Source: CAYRJD01 sp965212125
Lineage (GTDB): Bacteria > Actinomycetota > Acidimicrobiia > Acidimicrobiales > Poriferisodalaceae
NCBI GenBank assembly: GCA_965212125.1
Contig: OZ243045.1
Span: forward strand, 1,116,001 to 1,180,000
Direction: 5' to 3'
Length of the DNA: 64,000 nucleotides
A model generated the notes under the pieces. That model was not told the DNA's origin. It searched no databases and was given only the letters and a program-made list of their open reading frames with translations. Positions 41,255 through 49,697 of this stretch are shown one piece after another. A program made the position numbers and the translations under genes. Numbering within the stretch: the first letter of the stretch is position 1; each line of letters opens with the position of its first letter.

Positions 41255-42691
41255 CTAGTTAGCTCGAAACTCAGAGAACAGCGCCTGAGACACTTCGTCT
41301 AGGCGTGCCCGAATGTGGACGCCGTCGTCCGCGTGCTCTTCGGTCAGCAACGCACCTTCGCGGTGCAATGCAGCGACCACATCTCCGCGGTCGTAAGGCA
41401 CAAGCAAATCAACGATGCTGCTTAGGTGACGCAGGCGATCTCCCATGGCTTGCTTTAGTTCTGTGATACCTGAGTCGGTTTGGCTGGGGCCGTTCTTGCC
41501 GGGACCGTTCTTGCCGGGGCTGCCCAGAGCGCAAACCGCAACCGAGCCTTCGTGGGTTCGCAGCAAATGCTCAACGCCACCTTCGCAGGCGTCGATTTTG
41601 TTGAACACCACCAGCTCGGGTACATCGGCGGCACCGATTTCACGTAACACCAAGCGCACTGCGGCCATCTGTTGCTCGGGGTAGGCGGCAGAGGCGTCCA
41701 CAACGTGAACCAGCAGGTCGGCCTCAGCCACCTCTTCAAGAGTTGACATAAATGCCTCCACCAACGTGGTGGGCAGCTTTTTTATGAAGCCGACCGTGTC
41801 TGAGATGAGCACGGTTTCGCCGCCGGGCAGTGCGAGCTTGCGAGTGGTCGCATCAAGCGTGGCGAAGAGGCGGTCTTCAACTGTTACCGCTGCGCCGGTC
41901 AGGTTGTTTAGCAGCGTTGATTTTCCGGCATTGGTGTAGCCGACAATCGTCACGGTGTGATAGCGGGAGCGGCGGCGCGACTTGCGCTGGTTGATGCGGG
42001 TGCGGCGCAGCCCGCTGAGGTCTTTTTCTAGCTTGGCTAGGCGGCGCTGGATGCGGCGGCGATCAACTTCAAGCTGGGTTTCGCCGGGTCCTCTTGTGCC
42101 GATGCCGCCACCTTGCTGGGATAGCTGTTTGCCGCGGCCTCGCAGTCGTGGCAGGCGATAGCGAAGCTGGGCAAGCTCAACCTGGGCTTTACCTTCAAGC
42201 GTGGTTGCGTTTTGGGCGAAGATGTCAAGAATGACCGCCGTGCGGTCAAGCGCCGACCGGTGCAGCAGGCGCTCCAGGTTGTTTTGCTGGGCGGGGCTGA
42301 GGTCGTCGTCAAACACCACGGTGTCGGCGTCGTGATGCACTGATGTGTTGTAGATCTCCGTGGCTTTGCCGCTGCCGACATAGGTGGCTGGGTCGGGCTT
42401 TTCGCGCCGCTGAACCACACGATCAACCGTGTCGGCGCCGGCTGTGTCAACTAGGCGGGCCAGTTCGTCAAGGTTGTCTTCTACTTCGCTGATGGTGCGG
42501 TCGCCCAACTGCATGCCGACCAAAACGATTTGCTCGCGATAGGTGCGGTCGATAAGGCCGGTGTTGTCGGCACCAAACTCACCGAAGCCGCCGCGGTGCG
42601 AACCTGCGGCAGTGTCTTTGGCGGCAGCTGCAGTGTCGTTTGCGTCGGCGTTTTCATCGGCGTCTTGCGAGCGGGCTTTTTTGGAAGTCAT
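41255..42691 (-). CDS. hflX: Ribosome-splitting GTPase HflX
   Basis: GTPase that binds the 50S subunit and can split stalled ribosomes. 478 residues. HflX N-domain (QIVLVGMQLGDRTISEVEDNLDEL, read in two parts; GSGKATEI; FDDDLSPAQQNNLER), the glycine-rich GRGKQLSQQGGGIGTRGPGET, then the G domain: GYTNAGKSTLLN (G1), DTVGFIKKLP (G3), FNKIDA (G4). An acidic Asp/Ala N-terminal tail of 40 residues is extra. KNGPG is duplicated near residue 400. ATG overlaps the dapF stop as ATGA. Confidence 0.95.
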   Translation of the reverse strand: MTSKKARSQDADENADANDTAAAAKDTAAGSHRGGFGEFGADNTGLIDRTYREQIVLVGMQLGDRTISEVEDNLDELARLVDTAGADTVDRVVQRREKPDPATYVGSGKATEIYNTSVHHDADTVVFDDDLSPAQQNNLERLLHRSALDRTAVILDIFAQNATTLEGKAQVELAQLRYRLPRLRGRGKQLSQQGGGIGTRGPGETQLEVDRRRIQRRLAKLEKDLSGLRRTRINQRKSRRRSRYHTVTIVGYTNAGKSTLLNNLTGAAVTVEDRLFATLDATTRKLALPGGETVLISDTVGFIKKLPTTLVEAFMSTLEEVAEADLLVHVVDASAAYPEQQMAAVRLVLREIGAADVPELVVFNKIDACEGGVEHLLRTHEGSVAVCALGSPGKNGPGKNGPSQTDSGITELKQAMGDRLRHLSSIVDLLVPYDRGDVVAALHREGALLTEEHADDGVHIRARLDEVSQALFSEFRAN

Positions 42692-43944
42692 TTAGAAGTC
42701 GCTTTGACGTTCGCCAGCCACACCGAAGGGCCGATAAGAACCGGCTCTGCCTCGCCGTAGGTGGCGGGCAATACCACCTGAGCATTGCCACCCGGCATGC
42801 AAACGGTTATCGGATCTTCAACCTGCACAAGACCCCATTTTGCTGCCTGAGCTGCCGCCACGACGGCACCTGTCCCGCACGCCTTTGTGATGCCGACCCC
42901 GCGCTCCCAAACAATCATGTTGATCGCATTAGCCGGGCTGGAATCTGGCACGCCGAAGATGAGCTCAACATTGATGCCGCTGGGGTAAAGGGGCGGGTCG
43001 GTGTGGTGGGTAAGGTCGTTGCCAAGTTCCTCCAGTGTGGCTCTAACGCGGGTGTCTGCGTCTAAGGCTTTAGCGCTGGGTGCTTCTGGCGGGGCGATTT
43101 CAATAACCAGATGCGGATTTCCGATCGTGCCGTAGGCCGCTCGGAAGAAATGCGCTTCGGTGTTGCCGCTGAGGTAATCGGGGTTGGTGGCTTTGTTGAA
43201 GATCGGTTGTAGGTGCTGCACGATTCTTTCGTGAACCGCAGTTTCCGCGGCCCAGGCGGCTTGGCTGTGAACGTCTCGGGTTATCGAATCGCTCAGCTCT
43301 AGCGATCCCATTCCGACCTGCGCTTGAACCGAAGTCATGTCAGTATGGGATTCGCTGGAGCCGAATTCGCTGCGCACTTCAACTCGGCGAAGTCCGCCTG
43401 CCGTCAAGACATCAACGTGAGCGTGACTCTGGCTTGTTGCCCGCAGCACGGCGTGCGCTAGGCAGCGCAGACCGTTGCCGCTTGTTTCGCCATCTGATCC
43501 GTCTGCGTTGCGCAAAAGCATCGCTATCGGCAGACGGTTTGCGGTGGCCGACTCGCTGGCAGCACCAGGCGCAGCACTGCTGGCGGGCGAGTCAGAGTCA
43601 AACGAATCAGGGTCAAAGGGACACAAGCCAATGATCAACCCGTCGGGCAGTTCGTCCGTTCCGGCGACACTGGCTATTTGCTCAGCGATCTGCTCAGGGA
43701 TTTCCTTCAGCAAATTGCGTGGAACCAGGTCTTCTATTTTTTTGCGGATTGTCTTTTTTTGTGCTGCGTTGCTGGCACCACCCGGCGCACTTGCCAGATG
43801 ATCTTCAATCTCTGCGAGCTGTTTGGGTGCCACCTGAACCAGATTTACCAAAAAGACGTTTCCCAGTCCGTGATATTTCTCAAGCCGCCAGTGGGAATGC
43901 CGGTCAGGCTGCTGCCGATCGGACTGCTGCCGGTCAGACTGCAT
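42688..43944 (-). CDS. dapF: Diaminopimelate epimerase, with a long insert
   Basis: Converts LL-DAP to meso-DAP. 418 residues against about 280 for the family. Both catalytic cysteines are present: GNGLRCLAHAV and ITKACGTGAVVAAA. The first block reads KYHGLGNVFLVN where GNDF is usual. About 75 extra residues follow it, charged and helical (KKTIRKKIEDLVPRN region), and further loops are enlarged. The N-terminus begins with a DRQQ repeat from a short tandem duplication. It overlaps miaA by 11 bases and hflX by 4. meso-DAP would serve both lysine and the cell wall. Confidence 0.9.
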   Translation of the reverse strand: MQSDRQQSDRQQPDRHSHWRLEKYHGLGNVFLVNLVQVAPKQLAEIEDHLASAPGGASNAAQKKTIRKKIEDLVPRNLLKEIPEQIAEQIASVAGTDELPDGLIIGLCPFDPDSFDSDSPASSAAPGAASESATANRLPIAMLLRNADGSDGETSGNGLRCLAHAVLRATSQSHAHVDVLTAGGLRRVEVRSEFGSSESHTDMTSVQAQVGMGSLELSDSITRDVHSQAAWAAETAVHERIVQHLQPIFNKATNPDYLSGNTEAHFFRAAYGTIGNPHLVIEIAPPEAPSAKALDADTRVRATLEELGNDLTHHTDPPLYPSGINVELIFGVPDSSPANAINMIVWERGVGITKACGTGAVVAAAQAAKWGLVQVEDPITVCMPGGNAQVVLPATYGEAEPVLIGPSVWLANVKATSK

Positions 43945-44908
43945 TGCTCGCCTTGCTGTCGGCGGCAGTCGCCTCGCCAGCAGCTATAGCAGCCAGGATT
44001 TGATCGGCCATCTGAGTGGTTGAGCCGAATGGAATCCAGGTAATGCGTGGGTCACGCCGAAACCAACGCTGCTGGCGGCGAGCAAAGCGACGCGTGCGCT
44101 TGACCGCAAGATCTATCGCCTCCGCCAAGGTGATTTCACCCCGCAAATGAGCCAGCAGTTCCTTGTAGCCCAACGCTTGCGCTGCCGAGAACGACAAATC
44201 GTCAGGGAGCTCACGCACCTCATCAACAAATCCGACTTGTATTTGCTGCTCGTAACGCTTGGCAATGCGCTCATCAAGCTCGGCGCGGTCAATGTCAATG
44301 CCGAAGAGAGTGAATGGTGACGGCGCGTAGGAGTCCAAGCCCGGCCCGAACGACGAAAAAGGCTGGCCGGAACCCAAGGTCACTTCAAGGGCGCGCAAGA
44401 TGCGTCGCCGATTGGTGGGCTGCATGCGGGAGGCGGCCAGCGGGTCAAGTTCCGCAAGGCGCTCATACATCTCCTCAGTTGATTGCGTGCTGATTGATTC
44501 AGCCACCTCCGGGAAACGAGTCGGCGGAGTAAGGCGATCAATCACCGCCCGCAGGTACAAACCGGTGCCGCCGACTAGCAGGGCTTGAGAACCACGCTCG
44601 CGGAGGCAGTTTTTGGCGGCGTCAAAAGCGGCCTGATAATCAACCACGGTAAAAGGCTCGCACGGGTCGACTAGATCGATCAGATGATGAGGAACTGTGG
44701 CTTGTTCGGTAGCGGTTGGCTTGGCGGTGCCTATGTCCATGCCGCGGTAGACAGCCATTGAATCGGCGTAAAGCAGTTCAACCCGGCTGGTGGCGCTATG
44801 GCCGGTGGCAGCGTCGCAACGCTGTGCTAGCTCAAGCGCTAGCGCCGATTTGCCGCTCGCGGTGGGGCCAAGAATGACGACATCGCTCAGATCGCTTTGA
44901 ACGCTCAG
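43934..44908 (-). CDS. miaA: tRNA dimethylallyltransferase, apparent CTG start
   Basis: Adds dimethylallyl to A37 of tRNAs that read U-starting codons; MiaB then thiolates it. The clear part from ATG 44758 lacks the P-loop, yet the frame continues upstream with ILGPTASGKSALALELAQRC, which is the essential MiaA P-loop. No ATG, GTG or TTG occurs in that frame upstream. CTG at 44908 overlaps the miaB stop as CTGA, the pattern of the other coupled junctions here; CTG 44890 would give the natural-looking MSDVVILGPT. Downstream: MDIGTAKPT, HHLIDLVDP, GGTGLYLRAVI, RRILRALEV, RRQQRWFRRD. Length 324 or 318 residues. A sequencing frameshift at ATG 44886 is the alternative. Confidence 0.85.
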   Translation of the reverse strand: MSVQSDLSDVVILGPTASGKSALALELAQRCDAATGHSATSRVELLYADSMAVYRGMDIGTAKPTATEQATVPHHLIDLVDPCEPFTVVDYQAAFDAAKNCLRERGSQALLVGGTGLYLRAVIDRLTPPTRFPEVAESISTQSTEEMYERLAELDPLAASRMQPTNRRRILRALEVTLGSGQPFSSFGPGLDSYAPSPFTLFGIDIDRAELDERIAKRYEQQIQVGFVDEVRELPDDLSFSAAQALGYKELLAHLRGEITLAEAIDLAVKRTRRFARRQQRWFRRDPRITWIPFGSTTQMADQILAAIAAGEATAADSKASNAV

Positions 44909-46440
44909 GCTGCGACCACCGGAATGCGTGTTCGATGAAGCGCAGGCTGCAGCGTTTCAACCATCTCGCCGGTCAAATGAAAAGTGCCAGCTCCGGTTAC
45001 TTTCACAAGGGCGTAGGTGCCCTGCCGTAGATGGTCGCCTTGCCGCGAACTGTCAGAGCGTCCCGAAGCGGTTGGTGCAAAATGAACCAGGCGGTTTTGG
45101 CGCGTGCGGCCGCTCATTTTGTTTGGATCGGTCTTGGAGCGACCTTCCACTACCACTTCTTCGGTTCGGCCTACCCGCCTTTCATTGCCGGCTCGGGCGG
45201 ATCTTTGGATGACGGTGCGAAGCCTTGCCATGCGGTCTTTGCACACTTCGGATGGCACAAACTGATCGGCCAGCTTGGCGGCCTCGGTGCCTGGTCGCGG
45301 CGAGAAAACAAAGGTGAATGCGCCGTCAAACTCAACTTCGGCAGCCAGCTGCAGCGTCTGCGCAAAGTCGTCTTCGGTTTCGCCCGGGAAGCCAACGATG
45401 ATGTCGGTGGTGAGCGCCAAGTCGGGCACGGTTTTGCGAGCCAACTGGGCTTTTTCTAGGTAGCGCTCAGCGGTGTAGCCGCGATGCATGGCCGACAGCA
45501 CCTTGTTGCTACCCGACTGCAACGGCAGGTGCAGGTGTTCGCATATCGCAGGCACCTCGGCCATTGCGGCAACGGTTTCGGGGCGCAGATCTTTGGGGTG
45601 CGGGCTTATGTAGCGAATGCGGCGGATGCCTTCTACGGCACCGAGCGAGCGGAGCAGATCGGCAAACAGGGGGCGCGCCTTAGGGCTGTCGGCAGCCCAG
45701 TTGTCGCCTGCAAGATAGGCGTGATTTTTGTCGGTGCCGGTTTCAGCACCGGTTTCACCGCCACGGATTTCATCGCCCCCAGCCCCGCCTTTGCGCAGCG
45801 CAAGGGTGATGTCGCGGCCGTAGCTGTTGACGTTCTGCCCGAGCAGCGTGATTTCGGTTACTCCTTGCGTGGCCAGCCCTTTGGCTTCACCTACTAGCTC
45901 TGCAAAAGGACGGGAGATTTCACGACCACGCACGGCCGGAACAATGCAAAATGCGCAGGCGTTGTCGCAACCAATCTGGATAGTTAGCCATGCTGCGTGT
46001 TGCTGGTCGCGGCGCACGGGCAGAGCCGTTGGAAACTCTTCAGACTCTTCAAGTATTTCGGTAATCGGCCCCACGACCCGTGCGTGGGCTAGCAGTTCGG
46101 CAGCTCGTTGCAGATTGTGCGTGCCGAAAACCACGTCAACGTGCGGCGCTCGCTGCTGAATAGTTTCACGGTCCTTTTGGGCGAGGCAGCCCCCCACGAC
46201 GATCTGCATGTTCGGCCGCTCAGCCTTCACCGCCTTGAGATCTCCAAGCTGGGCATACAGCTTGTTGTCTGCGTTCTCACGTATGCAGCAGGTGTTCAGC
46301 ACCACCACATCGGCATTGTCAATGTTGGCGGCGGGAGCCATCCCATCTGCCTCAAGCACTCCAGCGATCGACTCGGTGTCGTGCTCGTTCATTTGACACC
46401 CGAAGGTGCGGATGAAATAGCGGGACGGGCTGGTGCTCAC
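44905..46440 (-). CDS. miaB: tRNA-2-methylthio-N6-dimethylallyladenosine synthase
   Basis: Radical SAM methylthiotransferase acting on i6A37 of tRNA. 511 residues. N-terminal cluster domain begins FIRTFGCQMNEHD with further Cys in NTCCIREN and GGCLAQ; radical SAM motif CDNACAFCIVPAVRG; C-terminal TRAM domain with the VVVEGRSK segment. A Gly/Glu-rich insert of about 40 residues (RKGGAGGDEIRGGETG region) interrupts the radical SAM domain. GTG 46440 follows a -10 box by 6 bases, so this gene heads miaB-miaA-dapF-hflX-dapC-dapE. Confidence 0.96.
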   Translation of the reverse strand: MSTSPSRYFIRTFGCQMNEHDTESIAGVLEADGMAPAANIDNADVVVLNTCCIRENADNKLYAQLGDLKAVKAERPNMQIVVGGCLAQKDRETIQQRAPHVDVVFGTHNLQRAAELLAHARVVGPITEILEESEEFPTALPVRRDQQHAAWLTIQIGCDNACAFCIVPAVRGREISRPFAELVGEAKGLATQGVTEITLLGQNVNSYGRDITLALRKGGAGGDEIRGGETGAETGTDKNHAYLAGDNWAADSPKARPLFADLLRSLGAVEGIRRIRYISPHPKDLRPETVAAMAEVPAICEHLHLPLQSGSNKVLSAMHRGYTAERYLEKAQLARKTVPDLALTTDIIVGFPGETEDDFAQTLQLAAEVEFDGAFTFVFSPRPGTEAAKLADQFVPSEVCKDRMARLRTVIQRSARAGNERRVGRTEEVVVEGRSKTDPNKMSGRTRQNRLVHFAPTASGRSDSSRQGDHLRQGTYALVKVTGAGTFHLTGEMVETLQPALHRTRIPVVAA

Positions 46441-46446
46441 GCTCTC

Positions 46447-46452
46447 AGGCTA
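46447..46452 (-). promoter_or_regulatory. -10 box of the miaB operon, leaderless
   Basis: TAGCCT on the minus strand ends 6 bases before GTG 46440. Confidence 0.55.
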
Positions 46453-46490
46453 AAGCCCGACTGTGCCTTAGCTGCCAGCCATCGTTGGCT

Positions 46491-48125
46491 CTAGCTGCCC
46501 GCAGCCTCTAAGTCGGCGCAGGATTCGTACCCGGCGGGCGAAGAAATAGTCGGCAAGGTTGAATCAAAAATGAAGGCTTCTACGACTGCATCAAGGCAGC
46601 TGTTTCCCGACCTCCACAAGACATGCGTAAAATTATTTTCCACTACCGCGGCGGATTGCTCTGGCAAAGACGTCTCAATGAAGGGCTTGACAGACTCCCA
46701 AGGAACGGCAGGGTCGTTTGTTGAAGCGACCAGCAACACCGGGACTTCACTTTGCGACAGACTTAGCTCAAACGGATCTGCCTCACCCGCCCAAGCATCA
46801 CAAATACCAATAGTTACCGGTAAGCCTTTTACGACGAGTTCGCCCAAAACGCCGATCGCACGCAGATCGTCAAGCACCTCGTTGTAATCGTCGGTGTACT
46901 CACCTATGCCATCAGCGCACGCAACCAGCGGGAATATTTCAGCTGAAGGTGGATAGGACTCACCCTCACGTTGGTGGTAAGCACCAGCAACAGCAGTGAG
47001 GAATGAATAGTCGCCGTCCAGGGCCGTGGCAAACATGAGGTCAAGATCGGGGCCGCTTTCCTCGGAATAAAGCAGCAGCACTGTCGCAGTCAGCAAATCG
47101 CCGGGCACTTCGTAGGTATCGGCCAAAGTACCGAACCTCTCTGCGGCGTTGCCGTCGGGCGCGAAACGGCAGTCGCGGGTTTCATCACAATTGGCAAGGA
47201 ACCGTTCAAACGCATTGTTGAACCTGACCGTTTGAGCTAAGCCTTGGAGAGGGTCAAGCCAGCCAGTTGATGGGCTGTCCATGTATATCGCATCAACAGC
47301 ATCGGCATGATCTTGTCCCAACAGCACAGCAATAACGCCGCCATAGGAGTAGCCAACAAAAACTGATCGGCCAGCATCTAGATGGCGTAGCACCGCTGCT
47401 GTATCCGAAGCGGCTGTCGCCGAACCGTACGACCCCGTCGGGCAGCCACTCACCCATTGTTGAACCAGTTGGGGTCGCTCAGCTAACGGTGCCACGCCGG
47501 TTTGGATTCTGTGGAACAGCGCGTCATTCCCGCAGTCCACACCGTCAACTGAGTCCGTTCCTCGCTGCTCAACCCCCAACACGTCAAAACGCCCGACAAG
47601 GTCGGCATTTCCAGAAAACGGATCGCCAAAAAATCTTATGGTTTCTCTGGCGTTGGTTCCGGGGCCACCGAAATGAAAAGCAATCAGCCCCGCAGGTGGT
47701 TCCGAGCCGTTAGCTGGCACGAGCCGATAGCGCACGGATTCTCCATCTTCGCCCGGAACCTCACCGCATAAAGAACCGTTGCCGCACTCTTCAAGCTGGT
47801 CAAGCAAGCTCTGAGGCACGCCTAGCCCACGATCGTTATCGCTACTGGCGGACGAGTCCGTGTCTTGGTCTGTCGTTGTGGTGGTTGTGTTGTCTGGCGC
47901 GGTGTTATCTGAGGCGGTGTCGTCTGTAGCGGTGTTATCTGTAGCGGCGCTGTCAGAGTCTGGGCCATCTGAATCTGTATCACTTGAGCAAGCAGCCGCC
48001 AACAGCAGCAACGCCGCTGCGACAGAAACAACCTTGACAAAGCCAACCTTGCTAAAGCGCTTCGCAGGCCGACCAGTCGGGGATTTTTGCTGCCGCAGCA
48101 ACTGCAGAGACGTCCTTCGCATCAC
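46491..48125 (-). CDS. Lipoprotein alpha/beta hydrolase, TAP-like (copy 1)
   Basis: 544 residues, probable extracellular, membrane-tethered serine peptidase or esterase of the tripeptidyl aminopeptidase-like group. Lipobox LAAAC ends the signal peptide; a linker of Asp/Thr repeats (residues about 50-95) follows. Catalytic parts: FHFGGPG oxyanion loop, VGYSYGGVIAV nucleophile, STNDPAVPW acid, and FTHVLW histidine region. Four to six Cys are likely disulfides. It is closely similar to the next gene along its whole length and lies 9 bases past it, a tandem duplication. The pair occupies the place between recA and miaB where recX is common. Confidence 0.85.
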   Translation of the reverse strand: MMRRTSLQLLRQQKSPTGRPAKRFSKVGFVKVVSVAAALLLLAAACSSDTDSDGPDSDSAATDNTATDDTASDNTAPDNTTTTTTDQDTDSSASSDNDRGLGVPQSLLDQLEECGNGSLCGEVPGEDGESVRYRLVPANGSEPPAGLIAFHFGGPGTNARETIRFFGDPFSGNADLVGRFDVLGVEQRGTDSVDGVDCGNDALFHRIQTGVAPLAERPQLVQQWVSGCPTGSYGSATAASDTAAVLRHLDAGRSVFVGYSYGGVIAVLLGQDHADAVDAIYMDSPSTGWLDPLQGLAQTVRFNNAFERFLANCDETRDCRFAPDGNAAERFGTLADTYEVPGDLLTATVLLLYSEESGPDLDLMFATALDGDYSFLTAVAGAYHQREGESYPPSAEIFPLVACADGIGEYTDDYNEVLDDLRAIGVLGELVVKGLPVTIGICDAWAGEADPFELSLSQSEVPVLLVASTNDPAVPWESVKPFIETSLPEQSAAVVENNFTHVLWRSGNSCLDAVVEAFIFDSTLPTISSPAGYESCADLEAAGS

Positions 48126-48134
48126 AAGCCAGCC

Positions 48135-49697
48135 TTAACTTCCCGCAGCTTCTAAGGCTGCGCACTCTTCATACCCGGCAGGCGAGGAAATAGTCGGCAA
48201 GGTGGAATCAAGAATAAAAGCGTTTGCGACCTCGTCAATGCAGCGGTTTCCTACCTGCCACTGGGTATGCATAAAGTCGTTTACAACTACCGCAGCGGAT
48301 TGCTCTGGCAAGGATGTCTCAACAAAGGCTTTCACATCCTCCCAGGGAACAGCGGGGTCATTTGTTGAAGCGACTATCAGCACTGGAACTTCACTTTGCG
48401 ACAGGTCTAACTCATACGGCTCCGCCTCACCCGACCAAGCATCACAAATACCGATAGCGGACGGCGCTCCCTTGGCGAGAAGTTCTCCCAAAACGCCGAG
48501 CGAGCGCAGATTGTCAAGCACTTCGTTGTGATCGTCGGTGTAGTCGGGTCTGCCGTCAGCGCACACAACCAATGGAAATATTTCAGCTGAGGGTGGATAG
48601 GACTCACCTTCACGCCCGTGGTACTCAGTTGCAAAATCAGTGACTATTGAATCGTCACCGTCAATGGCCCTAGCAAGCATGTCGTCAAGAACAGGATAGG
48701 TCTGCTCTGACCCAAGCAGCTGTCCTATCGAAATCGCCAAATCGCCGGGTACTTCGTAAATATCAATCAAAGAGCGGAACCTCTCTTCGGCGTTGCCGTC
48801 AGGCGCGAAACGGCATCTGAGCGTTTCGTCGCAACTAGCAAGAAATCGCTCAAACGCATTACTGAACTTGCCTGCTTGGACTAAGTCGGAGCGTGGGTCA
48901 ATCCAATCGTTTGTTGACGGGCTGTCCATAAATATCGCGTCAACAGTGTCAGCATGGTTCTGTCCCAGCAGCACAGCAATAACGCCGCCATAGGAAGTAC
49001 CGGCAAAAACCGTCCGGCCAGCATCTAGGTGGCGCAGCACCGCTGCAGTATCTGAAGCGGTAGTCACCGAACCGTAAGACTCCGCCGGGCAACCGCTAAT
49101 CCATTGTTGAGCCAGCTCTGCCCGTTCCGCTATTGGAGCCGTGCCGGTTTGGATTCTGTGGAACAACGCGTCATTCCCGCAGTCCACGCCGTCAACTAAG
49201 TCCGTTCCTCGCTGCTCAACCCCCAGCAAGTCAAAACGCCCAACAAAGCTGGCGCCCGACGGCCCTAGAAACTCCCCGAAACCTCTTATCGTCTCTCTGG
49301 GACTGCCTGCGGGGCCGCCGAAGTGAAAAGCGATCAACCCTGCTGGCGACTCCGAGTCGGTGGCTGGTATGACCCGATAGCGCACGGGTTCTCCATCTTC
49401 GCCCGGAACCTCACCGCACAAAGAGCCGTCGCCACAATCTTCAAGCTGACCAAGCACATTCTGGGGCACGCCCAGTCCGCGATCGGTACCGGCGGACGAA
49501 TCCGTGCCTTGATCTGCGGTTGCGCTGTCTGGATTTGGACTGTCTGAATCTGTGTCGCTTGAGCAGGCAGCCGCCAACAACAGCAACGCCGCTACAACAG
49601 AAACAACCTTGACAAGGCCAGTCTTGCCAAAGCGCTTCGCAGGCCGATCACTCAGCGATTTCCGTAGATGCGACAGCCGCGGAGACTGTTTCCGCAT
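48135..49697 (-). CDS. Lipoprotein alpha/beta hydrolase, TAP-like (copy 2)
   Basis: 520 residues from ATG 49697; a longer frame to 49817 lies inside recA. The chosen start aligns with the start of copy 1 (shared RPAKRF-x-K-x-G). It overlaps the recA 3' end by 50 bases, so the two are coupled. Lipobox LAAAC, shorter Asp/Ser linker than copy 1, FHFGGPAG, GTSYGGVIAV nucleophile, STNDPAVPW, and FMHTQW histidine. Most differences from copy 1 are conservative, with strict identity around DRGLGVPQ, VEQRGTD, CGNDALFHRIQTG and LPTISSPAGYE. Substrate not known; the pairing with recA may be only positional. Confidence 0.85.
   Translation of the reverse strand: MRKQSPRLSHLRKSLSDRPAKRFGKTGLVKVVSVVAALLLLAAACSSDTDSDSPNPDSATADQGTDSSAGTDRGLGVPQNVLGQLEDCGDGSLCGEVPGEDGEPVRYRVIPATDSESPAGLIAFHFGGPAGSPRETIRGFGEFLGPSGASFVGRFDLLGVEQRGTDLVDGVDCGNDALFHRIQTGTAPIAERAELAQQWISGCPAESYGSVTTASDTAAVLRHLDAGRTVFAGTSYGGVIAVLLGQNHADTVDAIFMDSPSTNDWIDPRSDLVQAGKFSNAFERFLASCDETLRCRFAPDGNAEERFRSLIDIYEVPGDLAISIGQLLGSEQTYPVLDDMLARAIDGDDSIVTDFATEYHGREGESYPPSAEIFPLVVCADGRPDYTDDHNEVLDNLRSLGVLGELLAKGAPSAIGICDAWSGEAEPYELDLSQSEVPVLIVASTNDPAVPWEDVKAFVETSLPEQSAAVVVNDFMHTQWQVGNRCIDEVANAFILDSTLPTISSPAGYEECAALEAAGS

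Noticed and set aside
46491..49648. recX next to recA
   Set aside because: Looked for in all frames between recA and miaB; only the two hydrolases are there.
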